A stretch of DNA of 37,855 nt, taken from JBEVNX01 sp040507895. GTDB lineage: Bacteria; Desulfobacterota; Binatia; JACPRU01. The translations under genes and the position numbers were made by a program. The notes under the pieces are model-generated. The model had not been told where the DNA came from. It searched no databases and saw nothing but the letters and a program-made list of their open reading frames with translations. The stretch lies in NCBI GenBank assembly GCA_040507895.1, contig JBEVNX010000028.1, forward strand, positions 1 to 37,855, in the 5' to 3' direction. Positions 8,245 to 16,969 of this stretch are shown in pieces. Every line of letters begins with the position of its first letter. Position 1 is the first letter of the stretch.

Positions 8245-8934
8245 TCACGCAGACGCGGGCGTAGGAGACGGGGCGGGCGGCTCCATCGCCACGTGCTCGC
8301 GGGCGATGATGCCCGAGAGAGGGCCGGTGACGAAATTGGCCTCGTCCTCGCGCGTCAGCCGGTATTCCTCGGTGGTCGCCGAAGCGCGCATGGCGGCGGT
8401 GTCGTCGAACCACGTCGAGGCGATGCCGTCGTAGCCGCGGGTGCCCGGGTCGTCGATCGCGTGGCTCTGCACGTAGCGGCGGATCGGCGCGATCCGCGCG
8501 GCGAGCGGCCCATGGTGCTCGCGCCAGTAGCGATGGAAGGCCTCGGGTGCTAGGTCCCGCTTGCGCACCACGAACTCGACGTCCTTGACGCCAGCCTTCG
8601 GCTTCGGTCCGTCCTTGATGAGGTACTCCACCGTCAACATCGCCCCCGCCGTGGAGCTTTCGCGGAAGCGATCGGCGTCGGCGCGCGCTCGCGCGAACGC
8701 TGCGCTTTCCCGCGCCTGGTCGAGCGCGGCTCGGTCGTCGAACCACATCTCGGCGAGCCCATCACAGAAGGGCTCGCCCTTGCGATAGCCGGAGAGCAGC
8801 ACGTGGCTCTGCACGTAGCCGCGAAGTCCCGGGATGGCGAGCGCCTTCTCGACGTGCGCGCCGCGCCATTCGACTTGGAACGCCTCGGGCGAAAGCTCGG
8901 CCTTCCTCTTGAAGAACGTCACCAGCTTGATCAT
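8245..8934 (-). CDS. Protein with two tandem EthD domains
   Basis: A 229-residue protein made of two dimeric alpha/beta-barrel (EthD-like) domains in tandem, about residues 1-105 and 112-229. Both repeats share the plan of an initial strand, AFxxxWRxxH (AFQVEWRGAH and AFHRYWREHH), a xxYVQSH strand (GYVQSHV and RYVQSHA) and a MWFDD/TWFDD segment. Single-domain EthD proteins are about 100 residues long and accompany degradation genes, for example that of ethyl tert-butyl ether by a P450. Here it lies 7 nt downstream of a flavin monooxygenase gene and is surely co-transcribed with it. The role may be as an enzyme or as a binding and detoxifying partner. Confidence 0.88.
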   Translation of the reverse strand: MIKLVTFFKRKAELSPEAFQVEWRGAHVEKALAIPGLRGYVQSHVLLSGYRKGEPFCDGLAEMWFDDRAALDQARESAAFARARADADRFRESSTAGAMLTVEYLIKDGPKPKAGVKDVEFVVRKRDLAPEAFHRYWREHHGPLAARIAPIRRYVQSHAIDDPGTRGYDGIASTWFDDTAAMRASATTEEYRLTREDEANFVTGPLSGIIAREHVAMEPPAPSPTPASA

Positions 8935-8941
8935 CGCAGTC

Positions 8942-10033
8942 TCACCTCCAGCGCTGGATCACCTCGCGAGCGAACCGGGTCATCAGCTCGTGCGCGTTGC
9001 CGCCGAGCACGATGCCGAAGTCGGTGGCGCCGGCGGCGGCGAACTGGCGCACGCGCTCGAGGCACTCGTCGGGCGGTCCGACGATCGCGATCGTTCGGAT
9101 CACGTCGGCGTCGAGCAACTCGTAGTGCTCCTTGCGCAAGCGCAGGAAGTAGTTCTCGTAGAATCGGGCGAAGTCACGATCCGGATCGATCTTCTCCCTT
9201 TTCATCCAGCCCATGAACCGCTCGAGCGGGCGAGCCAACGCTTCGGGAACGCCGATCGGCTTGCCGTTCGCATCGACCGCGAGGCTACCGGCATGGATCT
9301 GATAGCGGAGCGCCGAGAAGATCGAGGGACCGACCGCCATGCGCGCCTGCTCCGAATCCACGCGCTCGCCGGGGCGGGTGACGTAGACGTTGTGGAAGCA
9401 GACCGTGCGAAAGCCGTCGGCGGCGAGGCTCCTGTGAGCTTTGGCCGCGCCCTTGTCTAGGAGCCCGCGCGCAGCCCGCAAGTCGTCCGGGCCGCCCCAA
9501 AACGTGATGTAGCCGTCGCCCACCTCGCCTGCCAGCTCGAGCGCCTTCGGCCCGAACGCTCCGACGAGGATCGGGATCGGTCCGTCGAGATCGATGATGC
9601 CGCGGTCGGGGTGCATCAAGCGGATCGGCCGTACGCGGTCGCCCTCGCGGTAGTCGACGGTCTCGCCTCTCAGCAGACCTTTCACGACGAGTAGATACTC
9701 GCGGAACGCCGCGACACCCATCGGCGGCATGCCCATCGTCCGGCGCCCCGTGTTGCCGGTGCCGATGCCGAGCGCGACGCGACCGGGGAAGAGCCGGTTC
9801 AGCGTGGCGATCGAATGCGCGGTCACCGGCGCGATTCGGGTCGGCGCCACCGCGACGCCGGTGCCGAACGTCATGCGGCGCGTCTGCTGGGCGCAGAGCG
9901 CCATGATGACGTAGACGTCGGAGTAGACCATGTGCGAGTCGAACAGCCATCCGGCGTCGAAGCCGAGCGCCTCGGCCGTGGTGGCGTGAGCGGGTACGTC
10001 CGGCGTGGCGGGGCTGACGATGCCGAATCGCAT
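8942..10033 (-). CDS. LLM-class flavin/F420-dependent oxidoreductase
   Basis: A 363-residue luciferase-like oxidoreductase of the methylene-tetrahydromethanopterin-reductase type. Evidence includes TAEALGFDAGWLFDSHMVYSD, RRMTFGTGVAVAPTR, PGRVALGIGTGNTGRRTMG and PIPILVGAFGPKALELAG. These resemble F420-using members more than the EHH-type proteins in this window, so the cofactor may be F420 or FMN; I cannot settle which. An AGGAGGC ribosome-binding sequence precedes the ATG. It is the first gene of a minus-strand unit, with the EthD-domain gene 7 nt downstream, and it diverges from an alpha/beta hydrolase gene. Confidence 0.9.
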   Translation of the reverse strand: MRFGIVSPATPDVPAHATTAEALGFDAGWLFDSHMVYSDVYVIMALCAQQTRRMTFGTGVAVAPTRIAPVTAHSIATLNRLFPGRVALGIGTGNTGRRTMGMPPMGVAAFREYLLVVKGLLRGETVDYREGDRVRPIRLMHPDRGIIDLDGPIPILVGAFGPKALELAGEVGDGYITFWGGPDDLRAARGLLDKGAAKAHRSLAADGFRTVCFHNVYVTRPGERVDSEQARMAVGPSIFSALRYQIHAGSLAVDANGKPIGVPEALARPLERFMGWMKREKIDPDRDFARFYENYFLRLRKEHYELLDADVIRTIAIVGPPDECLERVRQFAAAGATDFGIVLGGNAHELMTRFAREVIQRWR

Positions 10034-10169
10034 GGGAGCCTCCTCTGAAGCCTTTGCGCGCCGCGATTGTTGTCACGGTTCGTGCCGGCGGTACAACCGC
10101 CTTCGCGCGACCCCATGGCCGCCCGAGCCCGCTTGACGAGTCGCCGTGGCGCCATGTACGCCGAGGTGG
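10034..10169. promoter_or_regulatory. Divergent gap between oxidoreductase and hydrolase genes
   Basis: Short region between genes pointing away from each other, so outward promoters are expected. I found no clear consensus elements. The exact right edge depends on the hydrolase start: GTG 10146 is also in frame. Confidence 0.3.
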
Positions 10170-10982
10170 ATGAGCGCAGGCAATGGCCGCCGCCGTGGGC
10201 CCTCTTGGACGCAGCGCACGCGCCGCGTCGGCGATCTGGATCTGATCGTCCTCGAGATGGGCCGCGGGAAACCGCTCCTCGTACTGCACGAAGAGCTCGG
10301 ATGCCCGGGTCCACTCGCCTGGCAGGCTTCGCTCGCGAAGTCGCGGAAGCTAGTCATTCCACTCCATCCCGGCTTCGGGCGCACGCCCCGGCTCGAATGG
10401 ATCTCGAGCACCCGCGACCTCGCCTGCTTCTACGCGCGGTTTGTCCGGGAGCAGTCGCTCGCGCCGATCGACGTCGTCGGCTTCTCCCTCGGGGGATGGA
10501 TCGCTGCGGAGATGGCGGCGAACGACCCCGCGCTGTTCTCGAGGATGGTACTCGTCGGAGCGGCCGGCATCCGGCCCCCCGAAGGCGAGATCTTGGACCA
10601 GTTCCAGCTGACCGGACAGACCTACTTGAGAGCGAGCGTGCTCGATCCCGCGAGCACGCCCGAGTTCACCGACCTCTACGGCGCCGAGCAGACGCCGGAG
10701 CAATTCGAGGCCTGGGAGGAGTGCCGCGCGCAGACCGCGCGCGTCGCTTGGCAACCCTACATGTACGACCCGAGCCTGCCACACCTCCTCGAAGGCGTGC
10801 GCGGCGTGCGAACTCTCATCCTATGGGGCGAACAAGATCGCGTCGTGCCGCGGAGCGCCGCCGAGGTCTACCGGCGCGCGATTCGAGGCGCCAAGCTCGT
10901 GGTATTCCCCGGCAGCGGCCATCGCCCCGAGATCGAGAAGCGGGAAGATTTCACCCGGGAGCTCGAGCGCTTCCTCGGGTGA
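10170..10982 (+). CDS. Alpha/beta hydrolase (first hydrolase-monooxygenase pair)
   Basis: Alpha/beta hydrolase of about 270 residues. The nucleophile elbow is VVGFSLGGW with Ser106. The acid is probably in LILWGEQDRVVP, and the catalytic His is in FPGSGHRPEIEKRE. The oxyanion-side region reads LLVLHEELGCPGP where relatives have HG, a variant I would expect to change the oxyanion hole. The start is uncertain: ATG 10170 has GAGGTGG close upstream, and GTG 10146 would add eight residues; the Arg-rich N-terminus looks unlike a core fold in either case. A flavin monooxygenase gene follows after 25 bp. A paralogous pair lies at 27967-29912. Confidence 0.85.
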   Translation: MSAGNGRRRGPSWTQRTRRVGDLDLIVLEMGRGKPLLVLHEELGCPGPLAWQASLAKSRKLVIPLHPGFGRTPRLEWISSTRDLACFYARFVREQSLAPIDVVGFSLGGWIAAEMAANDPALFSRMVLVGAAGIRPPEGEILDQFQLTGQTYLRASVLDPASTPEFTDLYGAEQTPEQFEAWEECRAQTARVAWQPYMYDPSLPHLLEGVRGVRTLILWGEQDRVVPRSAAEVYRRAIRGAKLVVFPGSGHRPEIEKREDFTRELERFLG

Positions 10983-11007
10983 CGGCGAATCGACGGAGGA
11001 TCGAGCC

Positions 11008-12333
11008 ATGCAGATCATGTGGTTCACCGAGCGCGCCTACCACGAGGCCGACGACGAGAAGAACCTCGCGCTCGAGTACGAGGTCATTCGCAAGCGCAGC
11101 TTCTACGGCACGCCAAACACCTACTTCGACCCCAAGCGCGGCGCCGAGCTGCTCAACATGTACCTCGACGAGAAGGTCTACAGCGAGGAGCTCGGCGCCT
11201 TCGACGCGCTGATGTTGAACGAGCATCACGGGACGCCGTTCTGCCTCGGCGCGGTGATGGACGTCGAGGCGGCGATCCTCGCGCGCATCACCAAGAAGGT
11301 CCGGATCGTGCTGCTCGGCAATCCGATCCCGACGGTCGCCAATCCGCTGCGCCTCGCCGAAGAGCTGGCGATGATCGATCTCATCTCGGGCGGGCGGCTC
11401 GTGCCCGGCTGGGTGCGCGGCGCCGGCAGCGAGCAGCTCGCCAACAACGCGAACCCGGCCTACAACCGCGAGTACTTCGAAGAAGGCCACGACCTGATCG
11501 TCAAGGCGTGGACGGAGCCCGGGCCGTTCCGCTTCGAGGGCAAACACTTCCACTTCCGCCACGTGAACCCGTGGGTGAAGCCGCTGCAGCAGCCGCATCC
11601 GCCGATCTGGATCCCGGGCCTGATCAGCCCGGACACGGTGCGGTGGTGCGCCAGGAAGCGCTATCCGTACGTCGCACTCGCCACCTACCCGGAACCGACC
11701 GCCGAGCTTTGGCGGATCTACGCGCAAGAGGCCGCGCGCGAAGGCTACCAGGCGGGCTCGGAGAACTTCGGCTACATGCAGCCCCTCTTCGTTGCCGACG
11801 ACCAGAAGCGCGCCGAGGAGCTCGGCAAGCGCTACCTCTTCGGCGGGCACTTCGCGCACTTCGCGCGTCCGGAGTGGATGTTCCCCCCGGGCTACAACTC
11901 GAAGGAAGCCACGGCGCGCATGGCGCGGCAGTTCGCCAACCCCAACCTGCCGGGGCACACGATGGTCGCCGAGTGGCAGGAAAACGAAGACGTCGGCGAG
12001 GTGCGGAAGAAGATCTACGACCGCTTCGACATCGCGCAGCAGGACCTGCAGATGATCGCCGGCACGCCGGACTACGTGATCCCGAGGCTCAAGAGAGTGA
12101 TGGACGTGCTGCGGCCGGGGATTCTTTCGTTCTGGATCGACGGCCCGCTGCCGCGCGCGGACCGGTTGAAGTGCCTGAAGCTCCTCGCCACGGACGTGAT
12201 TCCGACATTGCGCGCGTACGCCCGCGAGCTCGGCATTTGCGATCCGTTCGAGCGCAAGCCCGGCTCGGTGCCACTCGCCGCGTCGGGGCGCGTCGAGCAG
12301 GTGGCGTGGCCGGAGCTCTTCGCGTCGGCGTGA
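11008..12333 (+). CDS. LLM-class flavin-dependent monooxygenase (paired with hydrolase)
   Basis: A 441-residue luciferase-like monooxygenase. Landmarks include FDALMLNEHHGTPF with the conserved EHH, IVLLGNPIPTVANPLRLAEE, MIDLISGGRLVPGWVRG and VKAWTEPGPFRFEGKHF. A GGAGG sequence stands a few bases before the ATG. It is closely related to the enzyme at 28746-29912, with which it shares AMID-ISGGR, HDLIVKAWTEPGPF and PLQ-PHPPI, but its C-terminal part is longer. It follows an alpha/beta hydrolase gene by 25 bp. That suggests the oxygenase makes a product, for example a Baeyer-Villiger-type ester or lactone, which the hydrolase then opens; the reaction order and substrate are inference. Confidence 0.92.
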   Translation: MQIMWFTERAYHEADDEKNLALEYEVIRKRSFYGTPNTYFDPKRGAELLNMYLDEKVYSEELGAFDALMLNEHHGTPFCLGAVMDVEAAILARITKKVRIVLLGNPIPTVANPLRLAEELAMIDLISGGRLVPGWVRGAGSEQLANNANPAYNREYFEEGHDLIVKAWTEPGPFRFEGKHFHFRHVNPWVKPLQQPHPPIWIPGLISPDTVRWCARKRYPYVALATYPEPTAELWRIYAQEAAREGYQAGSENFGYMQPLFVADDQKRAEELGKRYLFGGHFAHFARPEWMFPPGYNSKEATARMARQFANPNLPGHTMVAEWQENEDVGEVRKKIYDRFDIAQQDLQMIAGTPDYVIPRLKRVMDVLRPGILSFWIDGPLPRADRLKCLKLLATDVIPTLRAYARELGICDPFERKPGSVPLAASGRVEQVAWPELFASA

Positions 12334-12633
12334 GCTCGGAAGCGAGCCCGGATCCGCCCGCCGGCCGGTACGACGACGATTCGAGACCGCGTTCCGCTCA
12401 CGGCTAGCGTCCCGTCCCGAACCGACCTGAAAATGTATCCGGTTCAGCTCGGGGCGAGGCGAACTACGGCTGATCGCGCAGCGGATAGGCTGTCGATCGC
12501 GTTCCGGGAGCAGCATCGTGACCCTGCGCCCGGTAGAGGAGGCGCAGAGCGAAGCCGCCTGCGAGCAGGAGGACGATGGCCGAAGTCGGTCGCTCGCTGC
12601 CGGTCGTGATCCTGCGTCCGCCCCGTGGGCGTT
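12334..12633. other. Convergent intergenic region, no gene recognised
   Basis: 300 bp between the stops of two convergent genes. It contains a perfect small hairpin GCTCG-GAAG-CGAGC at 12334-12347, directly after the plus-strand stop. There is also an inverted repeat GAACCG/CGGTTC at 12419-12424 and 12440-12445 around an AT-richer loop. Neither has a T run, so I do not call a rho-independent terminator. No convincing small gene is seen. Confidence 0.5.
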
Positions 12634-15399
12634 TCAGCGGCTGCTGCGCTGCTCGCGCAGCCTCTGGCGGTCGATCTTGTCGGTGCCCGTCTTCGGCAGG
12701 CTCTCGAGATACTGCACGTTGCGCGGATATTTGTATGGCAAAAGCTTCCGTTTGACGAAATCCTGGAGATCGCGGGTCATCGCCGCGTCTGCGCGCTGAC
12801 CGGGACGCAGCGCGACGAACGCCGTCAGCGTCGTCAGCCGGTTCGCGTCCTCGACGGCGAGCACCGCGCACTCTCGGATCGCGGGATGCTCGGCGAGGCA
12901 GCGCTCGACCTCCAGGGGGTACACCCACTGCCCGCTCACCTTGACCAGATCGTCCGCCCGGCCTTCGAAGAAGTAAGATCCTTGCTCGTTCTCCCGGAAT
13001 CGGTCGCCGGTATAGATCCAGCCGTCGCGCATCGTCTCCGCCGTCTTGTCGGGTCGGTTCCAGTAGCAGGGCGCCTGCGAGTCGCCGCGCACCCACAGGA
13101 TGCCCGGTTCCCCTTTTGCGACCGGCCGCCCCTCCGAGTCCGTGAGACGAAGCTCGTATCCCGGCACTCGCGTCCCGCTCGCGCCGAGAGTCTGCCGCTC
13201 GGCGCCATTCGACAAATAGATGTGCAGGACTTCGGTCGAGCCTAGGCCCTCGACGATGGCGAGGCCGTAGCGGCGGCGCCACTCGTGGAAGAGCTCGGCC
13301 GAAAGCGGCTCGGCCGCCGACAGACACAGGCGCAGGCTCGAGAGGTCTCGCCCTTCCGATCCGGGATGAGCCACCAGCGCGTTGTAGAGCGTCGGTAGAC
13401 CGAACAGCATCGTCGGACGATCGCGCTCGATCGTCGTCAGCACCGTTTCGGGATCGGGCCGACCGGACAGCAGCACCGTGGTGGCGCCGACCGAGAACGG
13501 GAACGTCAAGGAGTTGCCGAACCCGTAAGCGAAGAAGATCTTCGGCGGCGAGAAGACGACGTCGTGCTCGACGATACCGAGCACCCCTCGGCCATAGCTC
13601 TGGTAGGTGTACGCGGGATCGTGCTGGAGGTGCACGACCCCCTTCGGCCGCCCCGTCGAGCCGGAGCTGTACATCCAGAAGGCCATCTCGTCGCGATCGG
13701 TGTCGGCGCATTCGAGCCTCGTCGTTTGGTCCGCGAGCCACGGCTCCCACCGCTGCACGGTCACAGGCGGCCCGAGATTGGCCCCGGGGCCGCCGACGAC
13801 CACGACGTGCCGCAACCGGCTCGCACGCGCGCCGTCGTGCTCGAGGAGAGCTAGGAAGCGCGCGTCGACAATCGCCGCCTCGGCGCCGGAATCCTGCAGG
13901 AAGTAGCCGACCAGCTCGGCCGGCGAGAGCGTGTTGACGAGCACGGGAACGAATCCCGCGCGGATCGCGCCGAAGATCGCCGCCGCGTACTCGGGCCTGT
14001 CGTCGAGGAGCAGAACGACGCGCCCGCCGCGCGCCAAGCCCAAGCGCCGGAGCCCGTTGCCGGCGCGTGCCGCGGCGTCGCAGAGCTCGCCGTAGCGGAC
14101 GTGGCGCTCGCCGCAGACGATCGCAGTCTTTGCGCCGCGCCCGTTGCCGAGATTGTCGAAGAGAATGGCGCTCGCGTTATACCGTCCGACGATCGCGAAG
14201 CCGATCTCCGCCGCACCGGGAGCGTCGCGCGGGACCGGATCGGAGATCGGCCCGAGGGCTCGACGCGGGCCGGCCGCGCGCTTCGCGTCGACGAGGCCCA
14301 TGAACCGCGGCGCTTCCTCCCGCAGGCGCTCGTCGGTCATGCGGCCGCTGCGCCGCATGTAGTCGTAAGCGATTTCCCAGGGATCGAGCCGCATCTTGTC
14401 GGACATGCGCTCGTACCAGTACGAGCTCTGGTTGGCGGCGGCGACGAGCTTCTCGACGATCGGGCGCCGCGCGCGCTCGAACGTCTCGAGGGCGCCGGGC
14501 ACGTCGGCGCCCGCCGTCTCGAACGCACGCGCCAGGAAGATGGCGTCGTCGAACGCGAGGCGCGTGCCCGAGCCGATCGAGAAATGCCCGGTGCGGAGCG
14601 CGTCGCCGATCAGCACCGCGTTGCCCGCGCTCCAGCACGCGTTCTGGACGAGCGGGAAGTTGCGCCACACGGACTTGTTCGACACCAGCGGATGATTCTG
14701 CAAGTCGGGCGCGAACAATCGCTCGCAATACGCGCGGCTCTCGGTTTCGCTGGCGCGATCGAGCTCGGCGCGGTACCACGTGGCGGCGTCGCATTCGACG
14801 ATGAACGTGCTCATCGTCGGGGAGTAGCGATAGTGGTGAGCGACGAACGCCCCGTGCTCGCTCGTGCGGAACGTGAGAGTCAGACACTCGAACGGTTGCG
14901 CCGTGCCGTACCACGCAAACTTGTTCGTGAGCCACTCGACGTGAGGCTGGAACGCGTGCGCGAGCTGGCGGCGCACCATCGAGTGGACGCCGTCCGCGCC
15001 CACCACGAGGTCGAAGCCCGCGAGGGGGGCGAGGGATTCGAACGCTCGTTCGAACTCGATGCGTACGCCGAGCGCTTCGCAGTGGCGCTGGAGGATCTGG
15101 AGGAGCGCGATGCGCGCGATCGCCGAGAAGCCGTTGCCGTCGATGTCCACTCGCTCGTCTCGGTGGACGATTCGCTGGAGCGGCCACGATTCCATCGCCG
15201 CCGCCAGCGTCGCGTGCATCGTGGGCTCGTCACGCGAGAGGAACTCGAGCGCACCGCGCGAGAACACCACCCCGAAGCCGAACGTCGCGTCGCGGGCATT
15301 CTGCTCGATCACGACGATCTCGTCGCGCGGTCGCTGCCGCTTCATAAGGAGTGAGAACAGCAGCCCGGCCGGCCCCGCGCCTACGACTGCGATGCGCAT
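12634..15399 (-). CDS. Fusion of aryl-CoA-type FAD monooxygenase and benzoate-CoA-ligase family enzyme
   Basis: A 921-residue two-enzyme protein. Residues 1-~380 are an FAD monooxygenase with the Rossmann motif VVGAGPAG (5-12), GADGVHS and VLIGDALRTGHFSIGSG. The last motif is like that in the monooxygenase half of 2-aminobenzoyl-CoA monooxygenase/reductase and in salicylyl-CoA 5-hydroxylase. Residues ~395-921 are an acyl-adenylate ligase of the benzoate-CoA-ligase type, with MYSSGSTGRPKGVVH (~575-590), GWIYTGDRF (~793) and the catalytic Lys908 in TGTDKIDR. Expected chemistry is to activate an aromatic acid to its CoA thioester and hydroxylate it. The old-yellow-enzyme half found in aminobenzoyl-CoA monooxygenase is absent. 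ATG 15399 starts directly at the FAD motif; an upstream extension would look non-coding. Confidence 0.93.
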   Translation of the reverse strand: MRIAVVGAGPAGLLFSLLMKRQRPRDEIVVIEQNARDATFGFGVVFSRGALEFLSRDEPTMHATLAAAMESWPLQRIVHRDERVDIDGNGFSAIARIALLQILQRHCEALGVRIEFERAFESLAPLAGFDLVVGADGVHSMVRRQLAHAFQPHVEWLTNKFAWYGTAQPFECLTLTFRTSEHGAFVAHHYRYSPTMSTFIVECDAATWYRAELDRASETESRAYCERLFAPDLQNHPLVSNKSVWRNFPLVQNACWSAGNAVLIGDALRTGHFSIGSGTRLAFDDAIFLARAFETAGADVPGALETFERARRPIVEKLVAAANQSSYWYERMSDKMRLDPWEIAYDYMRRSGRMTDERLREEAPRFMGLVDAKRAAGPRRALGPISDPVPRDAPGAAEIGFAIVGRYNASAILFDNLGNGRGAKTAIVCGERHVRYGELCDAAARAGNGLRRLGLARGGRVVLLLDDRPEYAAAIFGAIRAGFVPVLVNTLSPAELVGYFLQDSGAEAAIVDARFLALLEHDGARASRLRHVVVVGGPGANLGPPVTVQRWEPWLADQTTRLECADTDRDEMAFWMYSSGSTGRPKGVVHLQHDPAYTYQSYGRGVLGIVEHDVVFSPPKIFFAYGFGNSLTFPFSVGATTVLLSGRPDPETVLTTIERDRPTMLFGLPTLYNALVAHPGSEGRDLSSLRLCLSAAEPLSAELFHEWRRRYGLAIVEGLGSTEVLHIYLSNGAERQTLGASGTRVPGYELRLTDSEGRPVAKGEPGILWVRGDSQAPCYWNRPDKTAETMRDGWIYTGDRFRENEQGSYFFEGRADDLVKVSGQWVYPLEVERCLAEHPAIRECAVLAVEDANRLTTLTAFVALRPGQRADAAMTRDLQDFVKRKLLPYKYPRNVQYLESLPKTGTDKIDRQRLREQRSSR

Positions 15400-15452
15400 G
15401 GGAGCACGGCGGTCGTCAGGCTGTTGCCGGGATTCAAGGGCGCAAACCACCT

Positions 15453-16964
15453 TCAGGCGGTGAGCGCGCCCATTGCGGCGCGCTCTGCCTCCCGCGGCGC
15501 CTCGACGATCTTCGGGCTGGCACCCAGCTCCAGCGTCGCGCGACTCGGCGGGGCATATGCGACCCACTCGGGCAGGCTCGCGCTACGCGGCCGTCCGGAG
15601 CGTGCGAAGCTCAGCCACGCATCCTGCACGGCTTCGGCGAGCGCCCGCGCCGCCGGCGTCCGGCCGGCGATCGCGCCGACCTCGGCACTGTCCAGCGTGC
15701 CGAACACGAACGGCAGCTCGATCCCGTGCACGGCTCCTTGCGGGCGGCCCGGTGTCGTTCCCTTCCACGCGAATTCGTAGACGAAGACCTGAGGCGTGTG
15801 CGACACCTGGATCTCGGCGAGCTTCAGAGCCGCGGCTCGGAAGAAGTAGTCCGTCGAGATAGCCAGCCAGGTCTCTGCAGGCGAAGCATCCTCGCCTCGC
15901 TCGGCTCGTGCCGCGCGATACGTCTCGGCCATGCGCGCGCCATGCGAGCGCCCCTGCGCGTCGCCCCCAGGGAACAACAAAGAGCACCGCTCCACGAGGG
16001 CCGCCGGTTCGAGGGCGTCGATCGCCGGATCGAGGAACCGATAGAGCTTCATCTCCTCGAGGTTCGTGCCGACGATCAGCGGCACGCCTTGCGCGGAGCC
16101 CGCGGCGAGCGCGGCATAGGGCCGTTCGGGAATCAGATCCCCATCCGCCACGGGCGAGAAGGGAGGAAGCACCGAGCGCCCCGCGATCGCATTCTGCGCC
16201 GCGACGAGCACGCTGGCCGGCACGTCGCGGAGCGCGGTCGCGCGCTCGGGCTCGATCCCGGCCTGCTGCAGGATCTGGCGCGTCGTTGCGAGCGCGGCTT
16301 GCGGCGTGCGCGTGAGATTGAGCGAGCCGCTTTGCAAGATCGCCTTGTGAAAGAGGCCACGCGCCCGCGGCATGGTGAGCAGGCACGCGATGTTGACTGC
16401 ACCCGCGGAATTGCCGAACACGGTGACGTTGGCGGGATCGCCGCCGAAGGCCGCTATCTCGCCCCGCACCCATTCCAACGCGGCGATCTGGTCCAGCATC
16501 GCCTCGTTACCGGTGCTGTCGAGCCCGAGCTCCTGGCCGCGCAGAAAGCCGAACGGGCCGAGCCGGTAGTTGAGGGAGACGATGACGGCGTCACCCCGCC
16601 GCGCGAGGATGGACCCGTCGTATGCGGATTCGGATCCCGCGCCGATCACCCAGGCGCCGCCGTGAAGCCAGACCATCACGGGCCGCCGGCCGCCGTCTCG
16701 GTCGGGAGTCCAAACGTTGAGCGTGAGACAATCCTCGCTCTGCTCGGGGACGACGATGCCGAGTACGGGGGCCAGCGGCCGATCCGCTTGGTACGAGCCG
16801 GCCCCGAAGCGCGTGACATCGCGCACGCCCCCCCAGGGCTCGGCGCGCTCGGGCGGCCGGAAGCGCAGCGGTCCGGTCGGCGGCTTCGCAAACGGGATGC
16901 CGCGATAGACGCGCACTCCGTTCTCCAGCGCTCCGCGGAGCTTCCCGTAGCTGATCTCGGTCAT
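15453..16964 (-). CDS. Type-B carboxylesterase/lipase family hydrolase
   Basis: A 503-residue type-B carboxylesterase, the usual length. It begins with GKLRGALENGVRVYRGIPFAKPP and carries the family signature EDCLTLNVWTP, the oxyanion HGGAWVIGAG and the nucleophile VFGNSAGAV with Ser at about residue 185. The family is usually GESAG, so the Asn before Ser is a modest variant. No signal peptide is seen, so it is likely cytoplasmic. It cleaves carboxylic esters. The pirin gene ends 5 nt upstream and the ligase-monooxygenase fusion starts 53 nt downstream. This suggests it releases an aromatic acid that the fusion protein then activates; the link is inference from the operon. Confidence 0.93.
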   Translation of the reverse strand: MTEISYGKLRGALENGVRVYRGIPFAKPPTGPLRFRPPERAEPWGGVRDVTRFGAGSYQADRPLAPVLGIVVPEQSEDCLTLNVWTPDRDGGRRPVMVWLHGGAWVIGAGSESAYDGSILARRGDAVIVSLNYRLGPFGFLRGQELGLDSTGNEAMLDQIAALEWVRGEIAAFGGDPANVTVFGNSAGAVNIACLLTMPRARGLFHKAILQSGSLNLTRTPQAALATTRQILQQAGIEPERATALRDVPASVLVAAQNAIAGRSVLPPFSPVADGDLIPERPYAALAAGSAQGVPLIVGTNLEEMKLYRFLDPAIDALEPAALVERCSLLFPGGDAQGRSHGARMAETYRAARAERGEDASPAETWLAISTDYFFRAAALKLAEIQVSHTPQVFVYEFAWKGTTPGRPQGAVHGIELPFVFGTLDSAEVGAIAGRTPAARALAEAVQDAWLSFARSGRPRSASLPEWVAYAPPSRATLELGASPKIVEAPREAERAAMGALTA

Positions 16965-16969
16965 CGGAC

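Noticed and set aside
12334..12347. Small perfect hairpin after the monooxygenase stop as a terminator
   Set aside because: Only five base pairs and no T run, so I do not call it a rho-independent terminator.
12419..12445. GAACCG/CGGTTC inverted repeat
   Set aside because: It lies between two convergent stops with no promoter to control, and a six-base match with a 15-base loop is expected by chance.
10951..12516. A 521-residue minus-strand frame opposite the flavin monooxygenase
   Set aside because: Low-complexity antisense translation; the plus-strand gene has a good ribosome-binding sequence and family motifs.
12464..12600. Minus-strand peptide with a hydrophobic stretch (AIVLLLAGGFALRLLY) as a small membrane protein
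   Set aside because: No start codon with a ribosome-binding sequence, and it is continuous with a nonsense frame of the ligase gene.
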